Of a stretch of DNA of 64,000 bases, positions 35,336 through 62,466 are shown in pieces. A model generated the notes under the pieces. It made no database searches. It had not been told where the DNA came from and saw only the letters and a program-made list of their open reading frames with translations. The DNA is taken from contig JAMKCF010000014.1 of the NCBI GenBank assembly GCA_023634235.1, positions 5,593,501 to 5,657,500 of the forward strand, given 5' to 3'. How positions within the stretch are numbered: the stretch's first letter is position 1; each line of letters starts with the position of its first letter. The DNA is from Pisaster brevispinus (taxonomy: Eukaryota > Echinodermata > Asteroidea > Forcipulatida > Asteriidae). The position numbers were made by a program, and so were the translations under genes.

Positions 35336-35434
35336 TCAAGTCTGAGATCGCGGTTATTCCTCTGCATCAGCCACTACGAAAAACGTCCCCATAGATTAGC
35401 TATCACGTGCCCCAACTCGCAATCTCAGACTTGA
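35336..35434. mobile_element. Small fold-back MITE
   Basis: tcaagtctgagat at 35336-35348 is exactly complementary to atctcagacttga at 35422-35434. Related to the MITE at 35874-36009. Confidence 0.5.
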
Positions 35435-35873
35435 CCCCTTATATTCATGTATTCAAAGGTAAATGTAAACAATCAAGCGTACGCTAGGGAGCTGGCCAAT
35501 CAGGAGAAGGCAAAAACCTTACTGGCAGCGTCTATTACTAACAGGCTGAACTCGCTTAAAATTGTTGCTTTATGTTCATTCGATATTGAATTTGTATAGT
35601 CCTCGGTTATACGTGACAGTTTTTAAAATGCATAGATAAGTTTAATGAGATCTTAATGTAGTAAAAAAACAAAATACATGATTCCTACTCCGCGATAACA
35701 GTTGCACCCTACAGTCATACAGTTTAAAATTAATGGAATAGAGCTCACAACCTATCCCGTAGATAGTTTTGTTTGAATATTCATGTTATCGAAGGTTTTT
35801 TGCCACTCCGACCAATCAGATTGTTCCGTCCACTTTTGGACTAATTCGCCATAGGGTGTGTACAAACCGTTGA

Positions 35874-36009
35874 AAAATGGTCCCAAGTCTGTGATCGTAG
35901 GCTAATGACGGATGTCGTTACAAGAGGGCGCTATTTCAGGCAATAATGTATTGGCTATCGGGTAGACTAAAAGCCACGATCGCAGACTTGGAACCAAGTC
36001 TACCATTTT
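35874..36009. mobile_element. Fold-back MITE
   Basis: Ends aaaatgg / ccatttt, with inner words caagtctgtgatcg and cgatcgcagacttgg inverted. Both ends share the caagtctg.gatcg core with the element at 35336-35434. Confidence 0.55.
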
Positions 36010-36039
36010 CTAGGAACAACATTTTATTTCACACTGTCA

Positions 36040-36180
36040 CCTTACTCATAAACCATAAGAGAAACTAATTGGGTCAATTTTAATTAAATTTTGAGTCGAA
36101 CAAACTTTGACTAAAGCGGGGTTTAAACCTGAGACCTCAACATTGACATGAATTTCTACAACTGAGCTATGTTGAACCTT
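36040..36180 (-). mobile_element. tRNA-derived SINE, copy 2 (partial)
   Basis: The minus strand reads a decayed tRNA-like segment (catagctcagttgtagaa ... ggtttaaaccccgc), then an agtttgttcgactcaaa linker and gacccaattagtttctctta, colinear with the SINE at 37143-37500. Confidence 0.55.
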
Positions 36181-36329
36181 TCCTTCCTGGTTGAACTTAT
36201 TGTTAGGCCATGATACACATCCAACAGCGCAATAGAAGTAAAGACACGTTCAGTTAAATTGAAATACCCCGCGTAATCAGGGGGTTTGGGGAGCGCAAAC
36301 ATCTCTCCGGAATTGGGTGCACACCACAC

Positions 36330-36980
36330 TATAAAATAGGCCCAAATTCATGATCATCCAGCCAACAACCGATGATACCACCATCACAAACCACTCAGCA
36401 CAAATACCTTGTGTCACATCTTTCAAGTACTTGGGCGTGTCAATCAACCACAAGCTTGATGACAGTAAGGAGGTTCGAATGCGGCTCTAGGCATGGGCAA
36501 ATCCACTCTCCGACGGTGCAAATACCTACGCTCCCCCCGCTTCAGCCTTGAGGTAAAGATACAGCTCACTCAGGCACTAATCATGTCAAGGGTATGTGCC
36601 ACCAACCTGTCGCTAAAGGCAGCTGACATCAAACGCATAGACAGCTTCGGCCGAACCATCTGGCGTCACCTGCTCAACATCAAGTGGCAAGATCATGTGA
36701 CAAATGAAAGACTGATGGAGATGATCGGCAACCGATGGTACTTCAGAAGCAGCGCTGTGTTTGAAAGAAAGACAGCTTGGTTGGGCCATGTGGTCGCCAA
36801 GGCGGTATGGCAGCAGCCGTTGTGGATGGGATGCCAGAGGGATGCCATCGTTCCGTGGGCCGACCAAAGATGCGCTGGGTAGACAACATCCGAGAATGGT
36901 CAGGTTGCGATACCACCGAACTCAAAGCAGCAGCACTGGCAAGACGGGCTGTGGTGGGAGCGGTACCAGTGATTTAAGCG
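36330..36980 (+). pseudogene. Non-LTR retrotransposon RT C-terminal fragment
   Basis: Frame-broken remains of the late RT region: FKYLGVSINHKLDD, then LRRCKYLRSPRFSLEVK, AWLGHVV, and a GRPKMRWVDNIREWSG ending typical of LINE C-termini. An in-frame TAG after MRL and several frameshifts make it non-functional. The 5' part is absent. Confidence 0.7.
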
Positions 36981-37142
36981 GGGTACAATTTGAGGAGGAG
37001 ACCACGGGTAAATGCCTATGTCTACTAGAGAGGGAGAAAAATTCATGCGTCAAGCTAATTATCATTTTTTTGTAAACCCACAGATACTTTTAAATAATAA
37101 CGTTTTTGGGGTAATGCAATTAATAGAGTGTGTAAATATAAC

Positions 37143-37500
37143 AAGTTTCGCTCCAGTCAAGTTTTCTTTGTTCAAAACCAAATATATAAAAAAAATTACC
37201 CAGTCAGTTTCCCTTGTGGTTTATTTTTACTTGATATTTATTATTAAAAATTCGCATCCCCTAAGGTGATCCCTTGGCTGCCGCTTCCCAGGTTGTATAG
37301 TAAACTTGGGTGTGATCCCTGGCTACACGGCAGCTAACGGTTGAACGGCTTCTGACTGGCACCCCGAACAAAGATATTGACTAATAGGGAGACCGCCAAC
37401 ATAGGGCTGGATAGGTCAGTTGGTAGAGTGCCGGTACGTTAATCTGGAGGTCGTTGGTTCAAGTCCCGCTCCAGTCAATTTTTCTTTGTTCAAACTCAAA
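37143..37500 (+). mobile_element. tRNA-derived SINE, copy 3, with two tRNA-related segments
   Basis: Begins with the 3' part of a tRNA-like segment (cgctccagtca), then ttttctttgttcaaa, acccagtcagtttccc, cttcccaggttgt, ggcttctgactggca and gccaacata, then a full tRNA-like unit at 37405-37476 and again tttctttgttcaaa. The unit therefore wraps around. Confidence 0.7.
37405..37476 (+). repeat. tRNA-like 72-nt head of the SINE (GTT at anticodon position)
   Basis: Acceptor ends ggctgga and tccagtc pair over seven positions including one G-T wobble. The D-arm is taggtcagttggtagagtg, the anticodon loop acgttaa, and the T-arm ggttcaagtcc. Treated as a SINE head rather than a tRNA gene, because the same flanks recur in other copies. 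Confidence 0.6.
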
Positions 37501-37879
37501 TATTTAAATATAACAATCTATGCGAATCTGGGGGCTCTGTGTTTCAACTTTTTAGGACACTGGATAAATTTAGGCTTTAAATTTTGTCCTATTTGGCTTG
37601 GGAAGTGGATAAGTGCTACACGAAATCTGGCAGCAAATCGGTTTGGTTAAAAGCACATTTTGGGGGGTGTTAAAATTCCTAACGGCTGACCTGCCAAAAA
37701 TTCGAAATTCGAAGTTTAGTTGTCCAGAAATATGTTTGGTTGGTTTTCAAGAGGAGAAGAGAGACTTTAGATATTTTTTTGTATTTTTGAATATTTAGCA
37801 TTTAGCGTTGGTTGATACGGGAGTTTATTAAGTGTGGCGCACCCGGCTTGGCTATTAACCCTGCGCTATAGCGCCCTCT

Positions 37880-37978
37880 TTCTAGTCCTAAACAGTTTTA
37901 TTTCCGGGTGCGGGTGTAGTGTGGCCGTTTCAGACGCATCCGACCTCTCCGATCCTGATCACGTTAACAGATTTAAAG
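37880..37978 (+). promoter_or_regulatory. Candidate promoter/5'UTR exon of PAK
   Basis: Locally GC-richer sequence with an ETS-like site (atttccgggtg) and a good splice donor at 37979 (aaag|gtaaca). The first PAK coding exon starts with a splice acceptor at 47703, so a 5'UTR exon must lie upstream; this is the most attractive spot, but it is inference only. Confidence 0.3.
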
Positions 37979-39886
37979 GTAACACTTGATAACGTTGTTG
38001 GTTTGTATTTCTCTTCTTGTTGTTACATTTACCGGTTAACTTCCATTATTTGCTTATGGATTTATTGCTGAATGTTTTTGTAGTGAGCGGTTTTTCGTGT
38101 ATTTGTGATAAATCGGTGCAGAATACCATATCTGATTGTACATGTACCGTGAATAGCCCAGTACAGCCGGTTCCGCTGGTAGCCGATCCGATGTACTTGC
38201 CGTTTGCTGTGTATAACTACCAGTCAATAGTACATGTACAGTGTAGTATACACTAAGCATGCATGGGGGTTAATACAATCACTGCAGTGCATGCACAACG
38301 TGTGCGTCGTAGGAAGCGCTTCCGGATAATATAGTTTGTGCTCGTCCCCATGTTGTGTTTGTCATTTGTAATGTACATGGATTATGTGTGTGATGAATGT
38401 AATAATTATTAATTTTACTTGTAAGTTGTAATTGAAGTTTGTGTGGTGTGGATGTTGTTTTCTGAAGTCCACATAAATCATGATCATGAGGCAAAACTCA
38501 GTAGGAGTGACATAATAATTCATGTCTAGTGAGTAGTGTAACTGAAAAGACTGAAGTCTTCTAAAAAAAAAGTAAAAAGGTACTGAAACTCCTAAAACAC
38601 CAAAAATATCTGTTTCAGACAGGCGCTCCAGGGTTGCGCCGACCAAATTATTGAGTTAAATTAAGTTCATAAAAAGTTTGACGTCTGAAACAGGATTGAC
38701 TGGACGCGCTAGAGCCTAGAGGTCAAAAGATTGACTGAGTCTTTCAGAACGACTCTGATCTGGAGCGTCTTGGTTTCAGATGTTGATCTTGTCATGAGCC
38801 GAACCTAGCCCACCTTAGGCTCTATGGCTCTTGGTTAACATCGGTCCTTATGCAGATGGCGACTGTGGTAATACACTAACAGTCCAACAAGGTGGGCTAG
38901 AGCCAACCTAATGCAAATTTTATGTTAATGTAAGGTATTTAGAAGAACTTAATTAATGCTATATTATATTTTAAAACATTCTTCTCTGTTCATCTGGAGG
39001 CTGTTTGCATATATGGCTTACCAAATTGATTAAAACTGAACACATCTTGTTTGAATAAATTTGTTAATATTACACAGCAAGTTGTTGTTGACCTGGTTGT
39101 TTACAAATTAGTAGCCTAGAGAGGTCAGTGGTGCTTTGTTTGTATAGACCCTTGCATATAGCCTCACACTCTCAAGCGCCCTCACTGAGGCTAAAAGGAA
39201 GCAGATCATTGGACGATAGCTGTCCTTTGTGCATAAAAGCGTGTGCGTGACCTCAGCGTACCTGTAGTCTTTCACGTTATGCAAGGGGTATTCCACTTGC
39301 CCTATCAGAATTGGTGGCTACAGTTCAGTTATGACTGTTGCTAAATGGTGTCACTAAAGATGTACTATACTTCGACACATAATGACGCGAAAATCTAGTG
39401 GTAGCCATACAGTTATCTGTAGCTACCTATTCAGACACAGCCTTATCTACACGTAAAATATCTCCTGCCAATACAGTCACTATGTGCACCTGTCTGAAAC
39501 CAAAATTTATTTGGATCAATCTAGAGTTTCGGCGCGACTCTCGAGCGCCCGTCTGAACCAGGTGCAAACAAACTGAACCTCCCTTTGAGGTAGACCTCCA
39601 TGAAAGCCACAACACAACACAAGAAATATTCGTACATGTTTTAAAATTAAATCTCATTCTGAGGAAAATCTGCTTTGTCACTGGTATTAATAGGCTCATA
39701 AAATTATGTAGTGCCAATCTACCCCAACTAAATAGTATGAGGTTCATTCTGTGGTTGTCTCTATAAACCATTGGTGATTACTTAGTAATGTAAATCCTAT
39801 TTGAACTTTTTGCCCTTCCTGTTTACGCACCTACAGTTCTTGCTTGAAACAGGATCTTGCCAAAATTATGCTCGCTATGTTTTTTT

Positions 39887-40315
39887 TATTCTCATTGAGC
39901 TTGTGATTGTTCCAGAAAATTCACTCAGTTAAAAACAAATTGCAAAAAAAAGGTGACTTCTCACCGTCATCTAGAATCCTTAATCAGCATCTCCTTTCAA
40001 CATGTTCACGAAAACAAATATTGCTGCTTCCAATTATAAGTATAACATGTAATTGTAAATGCTGGTTGTTGTGGCCCAGCATTCCATGTACTTGGTTTCT
40101 CCAACATGCAAGCCTGTGTGTTGGTAATCATTGGTATGCTGCACGCAACGCTGGTCCAGGATAACCAACCATTCATGTGTTTGTACAGGAAGCAGCCATA
40201 TTTTTTTCAAAAGGCAATGTCAATTTCAGGATTCTGAATGATGGTGAGAGTTCATCAGTTTTTGTAAAAACAATTTTTGCGAACTGAATTTTCTGGAACA
40301 AGCTCACTGAGAATA
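39887..40315. mobile_element. Fold-back MITE
   Basis: tattctcattgagcttg and ttccagaaaattca at the left are mirrored by tgaattttctggaa and caagctcactgagaata at the right. Inner words (ctcaccgtcat...agaatcct, gctgcttcc) extend the symmetry. Confidence 0.7.
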
Positions 40316-40398
40316 CAAAGATCAGTGCTATAGTACTAATCCACTTTGTATCCTTGGATCTAGCACCTACCAATGTAATCAAATCTTTGTGCCCATAG

Positions 40399-40767
40399 TG
40401 CAGGGCTCAAATTTTACACTGATTTACAGGGCCAAGACCAGTGATTTGAGCATCGGGCCAGTAAACTCATGACTGGAAAAGTCTTGTGTTTTGTTAAAAT
40501 GCTGACTTTCAGTCTGATTAATATCTTTCAATTCTGTGGAGTGCTAAAGAATACTTACCCATAGCACAAATGAGATAAATCTTCTCTTTGTGCTTAAGTT
40601 CAAATTAAAACAGTTCAAGCATTAAACTGAGTACTGTCAGTATTTGTTTTTCTCATTTCAATCTGGTCTTGTAAAAATAATTTGGGTCCAGTCAACATGT
40701 TGAGCTTCAAGCCCTGTGGTCTAAGCGGTGTGCTCTTGTGGATTTTCCACCCAAATTGAGCCCTGCA
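40399..40767. mobile_element. MITE with short TIRs
   Basis: tgcagggctcaa at the left end and ttgagccctgca at the right end are perfect 12-bp inverted repeats. The interior is not recognised. Confidence 0.5.
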
Positions 40768-42147
40768 GTGGTTTTCAACCTGCACCATTCCTGGCCCTAA
40801 ACCATGTAAACTTACTCATCAAATGCTACTGTACTTGGGGATGACACTACTGCTGGAATTTGCTGTCGTAGTATTGTCCCTTTGAAAATTAAAACAGATA
40901 AATAGTTTAAATAAGTTTGTGCTTATCTTTGTACTGTGTTGTAAAAAAATCCCTTGAGCTTAAAATGTTCTTGAAAGAAGTAGAGCAATCATCAAAGGGA
41001 GCTAGAGAAAAAGTCCACATTGTGTCCAATTCTGTAGTTCTATATTTTTGGGGATACACAGGCCTGCAAGCCATTATCAGGAATCTTTACATACTGCTGA
41101 CATCAACACTCATCCCTGATATTCAACTGAAATTTCCAAGGGTGACTTTAATTTTATTGTTCTTGAGAACTGTGCCTATAAATCAGCATAAACATTGACA
41201 AAACCCAAACAATCACCCTACCTGTTTGTTAGTCTCAGATTTGCTTAAAGTTGGATGCTTGTCAGAATATGATGCTGTTGGAAAGACGTGCAAATATAAC
41301 ATTCATGGAGTGGTTTTCCCTAGGAACTGGTTCTGTAGTTAGAAAAGGGCTGAAGTTTTCAGTGTTTTCATTGAATGTCCCTATAATAAACTTAATTGGC
41401 CAGGGACAAAGGTGTGACAGTTTTTTACTGCATCAAGCATGTCAAGTAACCTCATAAATCCATTTTGTTGACATGTACGTAAAATAGCTTAACAGCATTG
41501 ATTTTTCATTACTAAAGAATTAAACACCAATTTAGTATCTTAGAGGTTATACAGACACTCTTAAGTCGGTTTTAAGGCAGTTTTAACTCATTCTGGTTTA
41601 ATTTTGTGTGTCTGAACGCTCTTAAATTTAACCAAATCGGGTTGAATCCAAATGAGTTAAATCGGTCGGCGAAGGTGGCTTACAACCTCAGGTTTTTATG
41701 TATCTTTTAGCATGTGGACAGAATAAAGTTAACCACACCTGGTTTAACTGTTTAAGTCCTCACCGGTGAGCAATGACCCAGGCTGCGTAACATGCCATAA
41801 ATTGTAAAAGCTCACTTCTTTTGCACATGCTTGTTTGTATGGTTCGCAGGGTTTATGTAAATCTAGTAGATGTTGTTGTGTTGGGTCCTGGTGCTGTTTG
41901 ACCGAAATTAAAAGCGTAACCATATCAGGGTTAACTTTGAGCTGTCTGAATGCAAGGTAGTTTTATTTTTACTGTCATCTGGGTTTAAAATAGAAAAAGA
42001 GGCTGATTTTGGGTTGACCCAACACTTCATCCCAGTAAAATATATCAACATGTACATAATGTATAGTGTTGACTGGACAAGATTTGAAACACACCAAAGA
42101 ATCACTTAACCTGGACCATGGCATAATAGACAGAGTAGACCATAAAA

Positions 42148-42300
42148 AGGCTCAAATACTTTGGACATGTGAGAAGATTGCAAACCACAAGATACCCCAA
42201 AATGACAGTCGAAGGCAAGGTCAGGGGAGAGAGACCCAGAGGCCGCCCACCTAAAAGATGAATGGATTCATCTTGCAAGACTGCAAAACTAGATTTATAA
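42148..42300 (+). pseudogene. Non-LTR retrotransposon RT C-terminal fragment
   Basis: Reads RLKYFGHVRRLQTTRYPK, then a GERPRGRPPKR tail, one TGA where Trp is expected, and a final TAA. This is the classic LINE C-terminal GHV...GRP signature. Only the last part of the ORF is present. Confidence 0.65.
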
Positions 42301-43435
42301 CCAGACTGACATGTGCATCAAGACTGGCCACAGTTAGACCAATCTGGCTTACCATCACCATACAGAAACCATCATGAGGTCCCCAGCCTGTGTGGATGGC
42401 ATTAAGTCAAGTCAAGTATAGTGTATTACATGTATACATTATTCTAGTCCTCAATTGCCTTTAATTCTAAACACCAAGTGATAATGTCACAGTTTCAATC
42501 AGATAGGTTTTTTTAGATGTAACGAGCGGGAAGTGTCAGTCTATGTTTGGACAATCCGAGGAAATAATCGCATGGTTTTGGGTCTTCAGTTGAAATTTTT
42601 TTATTTAAGGCAGAAATATTTCTCTGAAGTTTTGTTACTGGTACAAGCACTAACAGAAGAACTTTCATGACTTTATAATCAATGAGTTTTCACATTGATA
42701 ATAACCAATCTTGTACATACTTTGGCTTTAATGTTAATCAGTTAAAGGAAGATGTGATACAATACTCACAACTTTTACAAACCAGAAAACAAATGACTTA
42801 TTCTTTCGTTTTGTACACTTGCAACCCTTTTTATTTATTTATTTTTCTGCGTGAGGTCAAAGTCGAGTCACATGTTTATTTGCCCGGATATAGCATGTAC
42901 AGGCATGCACTCACGATGCTACGTTTTGTTTCCCATGTACAAAGAGGGACAGAGGGCACTGGAATTCATGCTCAAAATCTCCCTTCTGGGGGTTATTTTG
43001 AAATCCCCAATTCCAGACTTTCGCAGAGGGACTGTAAAAAAAAAATACTACTGTTGTGAAGTGGTTAAGGTTAAGGTACATGTAGTGTCCTAGGAAGTCA
43101 CAAAATTGTCAGCATTAATTATTAGGCCTACTGCCATTTAGTCCAGATTCACCCCAGCCTCCAAAAATTTAATGTGTTTTGATCATGTTGATACAAATAA
43201 TGTTGAGGGTACAGTGTACGTAGATCACTATGTCTTCATGTGTGATACATGTTGTACATTATGTGTACCCAATACTGTTTGTCATTGTGTGGACATAAAG
43301 TGTACATTAATGAGCACCATCAGCCATACAGTATAATTATCACAACATGTACTGTCATGACAAGTATGTACATGTACATACAGGTCAATCAACTAAACCT
43401 GTCAGTATAGTGCAATATAAGACTGCTACTTTTAT

Positions 43436-44405
43436 ATGTAATGTACGGGGGGGGGGGGGGGTGGAAGGGGTATTGTGCAATCATTTGCAATTGCAGTTTG
43501 GGTACACTCCAGTTTTTAAAAGAGGTGACGACCATAAAAAGAAAAAGAAAATAACAAGTTTACCATTAAAATGCTTTCTTAAACAGTACTGAAAAAAGAA
43601 CAATAGGCCTATATATTTTAAGAGCATTTCCAATTGTTAAGGTGGTTAGTTTTATATACACATGTAAAATGCATAAAAATATTACCAAACATTTTCCGTT
43701 GGTTTATTGCAGCGGCTGCCATGTATGATGAATGGGTCCAGGTGAGAATTTCATTACAAAATGTCTCCCCTAAAATGCCTACAATTATCGACATAATGTG
43801 AACAATTTTATCGTTCATCCTCTGATTTTTTTCTCTGACTGTAATATTTAAGGATTTATCTTTCATTCCTGAAAGTTTATTTCATGTTTATTATTTGACG
43901 TCTTTTTAGAGGGTTGGTTTTGGTTTTTGGGGGTTTTTTTTAGAAAATGGTTTCTGCCTATACTTTGTTGCAGGCAAACAGGAACATTTGCTGTAGGTAA
44001 CATTAATGCTGAGGCAACGTAAACAGATTTAATAAAATGTTTATAAAGATTACGTTGCTTTATATTTAAATATTCAAATACTGAAGCAGTTAGCAACGCA
44101 AAAAAACACATTTACGAATATTGTAGTGTAAAGAATTGGTAAATTTACCAAATTTGAAGGTAACAACACCCTCAGAAAAAATGGACTTGTCCAGGCAGTC
44201 TCAACAGCCACCAGCGCGCAGCGCGCTAATTCAACCGTGTACATACATGCATGTACATAAGGAGATACGTGTACATGTGTACTTCGCCGTTTGCACAGTG
44301 ATGATTGGTTTTTACATGGAGCTTCGACCAGTCCATGCGCAAGAGTCGAATAAGATTATTTTCAACATAGGTGGCGCAATAGTGGCGTTCCATCTTCCGC
44401 CCCCT
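43436..44405 (+). repeat. Dispersed repeat family D, copy 2
   Basis: Colinear, diverged copy of 16311-17160. It begins with a G-run (43446-43461), and carries tttccgttggtttattgcag, aatgggtccaggt and gagtcgaataagattatttt. Confidence 0.7.
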
Positions 44406-46455
44406 TGTACTGGATTATTTTGTATATAATTTTTGTTGTATTTTTAAGAGGCAATTTAGCAACTACATGTACGTACGTGTATACCATGGAGTAAAGTACT
44501 CATAGGAATAGGATATGATTCAACTTTGGTTTCCTGAACTATAAATTGTAATTAATAAAGTACAGGTTGTCAATGTACAGTACAATTGATAAAAATATGC
44601 ATCAAATTGTTTAATCAAACTATCATGTCATGACAACTAATAAGGGGAAAAAAAGACTGTCGTTGAAGACCTTACATAATAAAAATAAAAAAAACATGCA
44701 TATTTTTTAATTTAATTTGTTTTGCTGCTTGTAGGAGTCTTACAGATTAAAAAGAAAGATTGTTTCTGGACCGATGCATAGATTGACTAAGTGCATTCAC
44801 TTTTTGTGTTCATCGATAATATTTATACTGTTGGCTACTGTTAGCAGGTTGTAAAGACAGGTACATGTAACTAACAAAATTGTTATTGAAAATAAAAAAT
44901 GTATAAATCATAAAGCACTCAAACTTACATGTGTACACGGTTTGTTACGGTCTTCTGGGATAGCCATGAGATGTACTTTCTGAATACCTGGCATACCAGG
45001 TGCAAAAATGTTGCACTCAAACTCAATTACTGCTTTGAAGGTAATTGTAATCACTAATCACACTCGGCTAGAAAAGTACTCAGACTCAAAGTCACATACA
45101 TGTAGGCCAGCATGTCATACATGTACTCGATTAGACTTAATTTCAAATACTCATGGTCAAAATACCACAAGTTTTTCCTTTTCATAGTAAATTTTTTCAG
45201 TACTTTTTTATCTCAATTTACTGAAAGAATTGATTACATTATAAGTCACTTTACAGGTACATGTACTACAAATGCAATGTATTGGCTGCATAGGTAGGGT
45301 CTGCGGACAGACCATTTGTTTACGATTTGTGGGAAATAAGCCTACAGGACCAGACGGCTGCAAGCCCATTTTTTCATGTGCATGTCATGATTGATAGTAG
45401 GGGTAAACTGCACAATTTAAAGTTCACTGCAGAATGAGCTGAGTTATGGTAGAGATGTCATACTACCATGACTACTCCCCGTGTGAACAATTATAGTGAA
45501 TTTTTACTAACAAACTTGTGAACTGAAAACAGCTAAAGCCTTTTACTTGCATTGAGTGTTTTCAATCAGAACATAATGAGAATTATGTGGTATATTCGCT
45601 AACGTTCAATCATGTCAATTGTTAGCTTTTTGAAAACTGTCGTTTTTCAGAATCCTGAAAACAAAGGATTTCAAAGAGCTGTGAAGCAGTTTTCTAACAT
45701 TCCATAATATGTTATGTCCAAGATTGGTCTGTATGATTAAAGTAATACCTTGCATGTAAAGAAAATTCTTCAAAACTGCTTCCTTTTTTTAAATGGTTGA
45801 CTTAACCAAATTCCAAGATATTTTGTTTAAACAAATGAGGCACGATTGTAAGGTTGTCAAAATGTTGAGTTTCATGCCATTGATATGCCTGGAATTAAAC
45901 AGGCATAGCTCTGTGGATAAAGAGAGATGGAAACTATTTTTGATGATTCCATTTTTTTATTGTAAAACTAAGCACATATTGTCACCAAGAAATCAGTCAA
46001 TGCCAACAATATTTTAAAAGAAATACATAGATCTGCAAAACATGGAAATACATGCATGTTATAATTTCAGTGTTTTGCATCTTATTTTGTAGTAGACGTA
46101 CATGTACATTGTACACACTGTACTTGTTACTCGATTGTTGGTCTTACACTGTAGTACTCTGATAGAATACTCAGTACTTTGATACGTGATTGGACACGTG
46201 ATGGCCCTGCTACAATGTGCTAGTACATGTACTCTTACTTGAGTACTACTCGGCCACCCTAGTACTTGACCCTTTAAGTACTCAGGTACAACACTGCAAA
46301 ATAAAGGCACACATTTTCATTGAGTGCGTTAGAACATGTTCAAATGCGCATCCTATTAACTACAGTGTACCCCAAATCCAAACATGCTGAGAGACGCATT
46401 ATGCAGCCAATCCAGAAACACCGGGGCAAGCTTTCTCTTTCATGATAAGTGTACA

Positions 46456-46599
46456 GGGCTCAATTTCACGAAGAGCTAAGATTGATTTTATCAGCGAGTC
46501 AATCTCAACTGCTAAGCAAAGTGTGATGTCACAATACCAATCACCAGTGTAATACTAACAACTCATCTTAGGAATCTTAGTGCTTTGTGAAATCCAGCC
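46456..46599. mobile_element. Small fold-back MITE
   Basis: gggctcaatttcacgaag...ctaagatt is mirrored by aatcttagtgctttgtgaaatccagcc at the other end, with mismatches. Confidence 0.5.
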
Positions 46600-47735
46600 T
46601 GCAGTGTTTTATGTTAGGTCCCATCTCAGAGGCACATGCTTGATGGTCTGGAGCCCTATCAAGTCCCAGACAAGCAACCCATCATGACAATACATGGAAC
46701 AGTCTCCCATCAATGTTACTGACTGCAGTCAGTGGTACTCAACTTGGCAGTTAATACCAAGGAGCTAACAGTGGGGAAAAGATACTGTGAAAATTGAACT
46801 GCTTTCCTTCTTTCTATAAATGACATCTTGTGACATTCCCTTCACACCAATAGACCTTCCCTGTACAAGTTATAATGTACTGATGCCCTCAAGCCAACTG
46901 TGCATTGTACATACCATGTATGTACATGTTGTATGTGTGAACCTCAAGTACTTGTGTCACTAAACTAAACTAATGAATCACCTTATGGATTTTAACAATA
47001 TGCATCCTGTTTCTGTTACAGCCATTTTTTGTTGTTGCTGTTACTCCACACAGATTTGCCATTTGACAAAACAAAAGATGACTGCGGCTACATGGAAAAC
47101 TGCTTTTTCAATAGTTATTTAAATCAAAATATAATATAAACTATAGTCTAGATCAGTTTTGTTTAAACAAATAATTGTTAAACGATTGTTAGTACAGTAT
47201 AGTGCATCGTGTTCATCTTGTTTTTTAGCACAGGAAACCTGTGCACCACCTGATTTTTCCAAGAGATCCGATGCATTTGGGTGATTCCACTATCATTGGA
47301 CATCATACATCACCAAGCAATTTAGGTTTTTTTCATCACTCATTCATCTTAAAATGAATCATTTTCATGTGTACAGTATGTAGAAAAAGGGCCAGCACTT
47401 GTATATTTTTCGGTTGTACCTTGAGTTTTGTACATTGCTTTAAAACCTTTCTCAGATCTCTGTTTTCCTCAACCATTAAAAATTTAAGTCGTGTAAAACA
47501 TTGGATTCTTAATGACAAGGCACCCGTGCATGCTACATGAATGCTATATCATGCATGTCACATGTTTAGGCAATGCCAAGCTGAATCTATCAAACTCAAC
47601 AAACAAACAGACAATTGTGTATGATTTAGGACCAGGATTATTTTGTTGCAAGTTTCACTCAAACTTGTCAAAAATAATAAATGTTGTCTTGTTTATCTTA
47701 CAGTTTCAGCCAATAGCTTTTAATCACTAGACAAC

Positions 47736-62266
<14,531 letters not shown>

Positions 62267-62460
62267 TCAAAGTCGAGCAAGGAGAAAGGTTCCGATCATG
62301 TATAGGTAGGGACTATAAGCAGCTTTACTTCCAAACCCTACACAGAGGACCACACCACTGGTTCAGTTACTTCATTGCTATAAGGTCCTTCATTGTCATT
62401 TCATATCCCTAATAATCAAAAGATTGTAAAATTTATAACACTAAGAAATCAGAAGGAAAC

Positions 62461-62466
62461 AATAAA
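62461..62466 (+). promoter_or_regulatory. Candidate polyadenylation signal (AATAAA) of PAK
   Basis: First canonical hexamer after the stop codon. Confidence 0.5.

Larger units (their letters stand above)
37979..47703 (+). other. Probable PAK 5'UTR intron: repeat-rich, no other gene seen
   Basis: Apart from the repeats listed separately, the sequence is AT-rich, with frequent tgtacatgtaca palindromes (for example 38223-38232 and 43370-43380). Bases 38600-38900 and 39480-39560 share words such as gtctgaaac, gcgctccag and accaaatta.t, suggesting a further decayed repeat family. Bases 38807-38818 (ctagcccacctt) recur inverted at 38890-38901. Confidence 0.4.

Noticed and set aside
37405..37476. 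Functional tRNA-Asn gene
   Set aside because: The stem pairings are plausible, but the same tRNA-like segment with identical flanks recurs in several decayed copies, so a SINE head is more likely.
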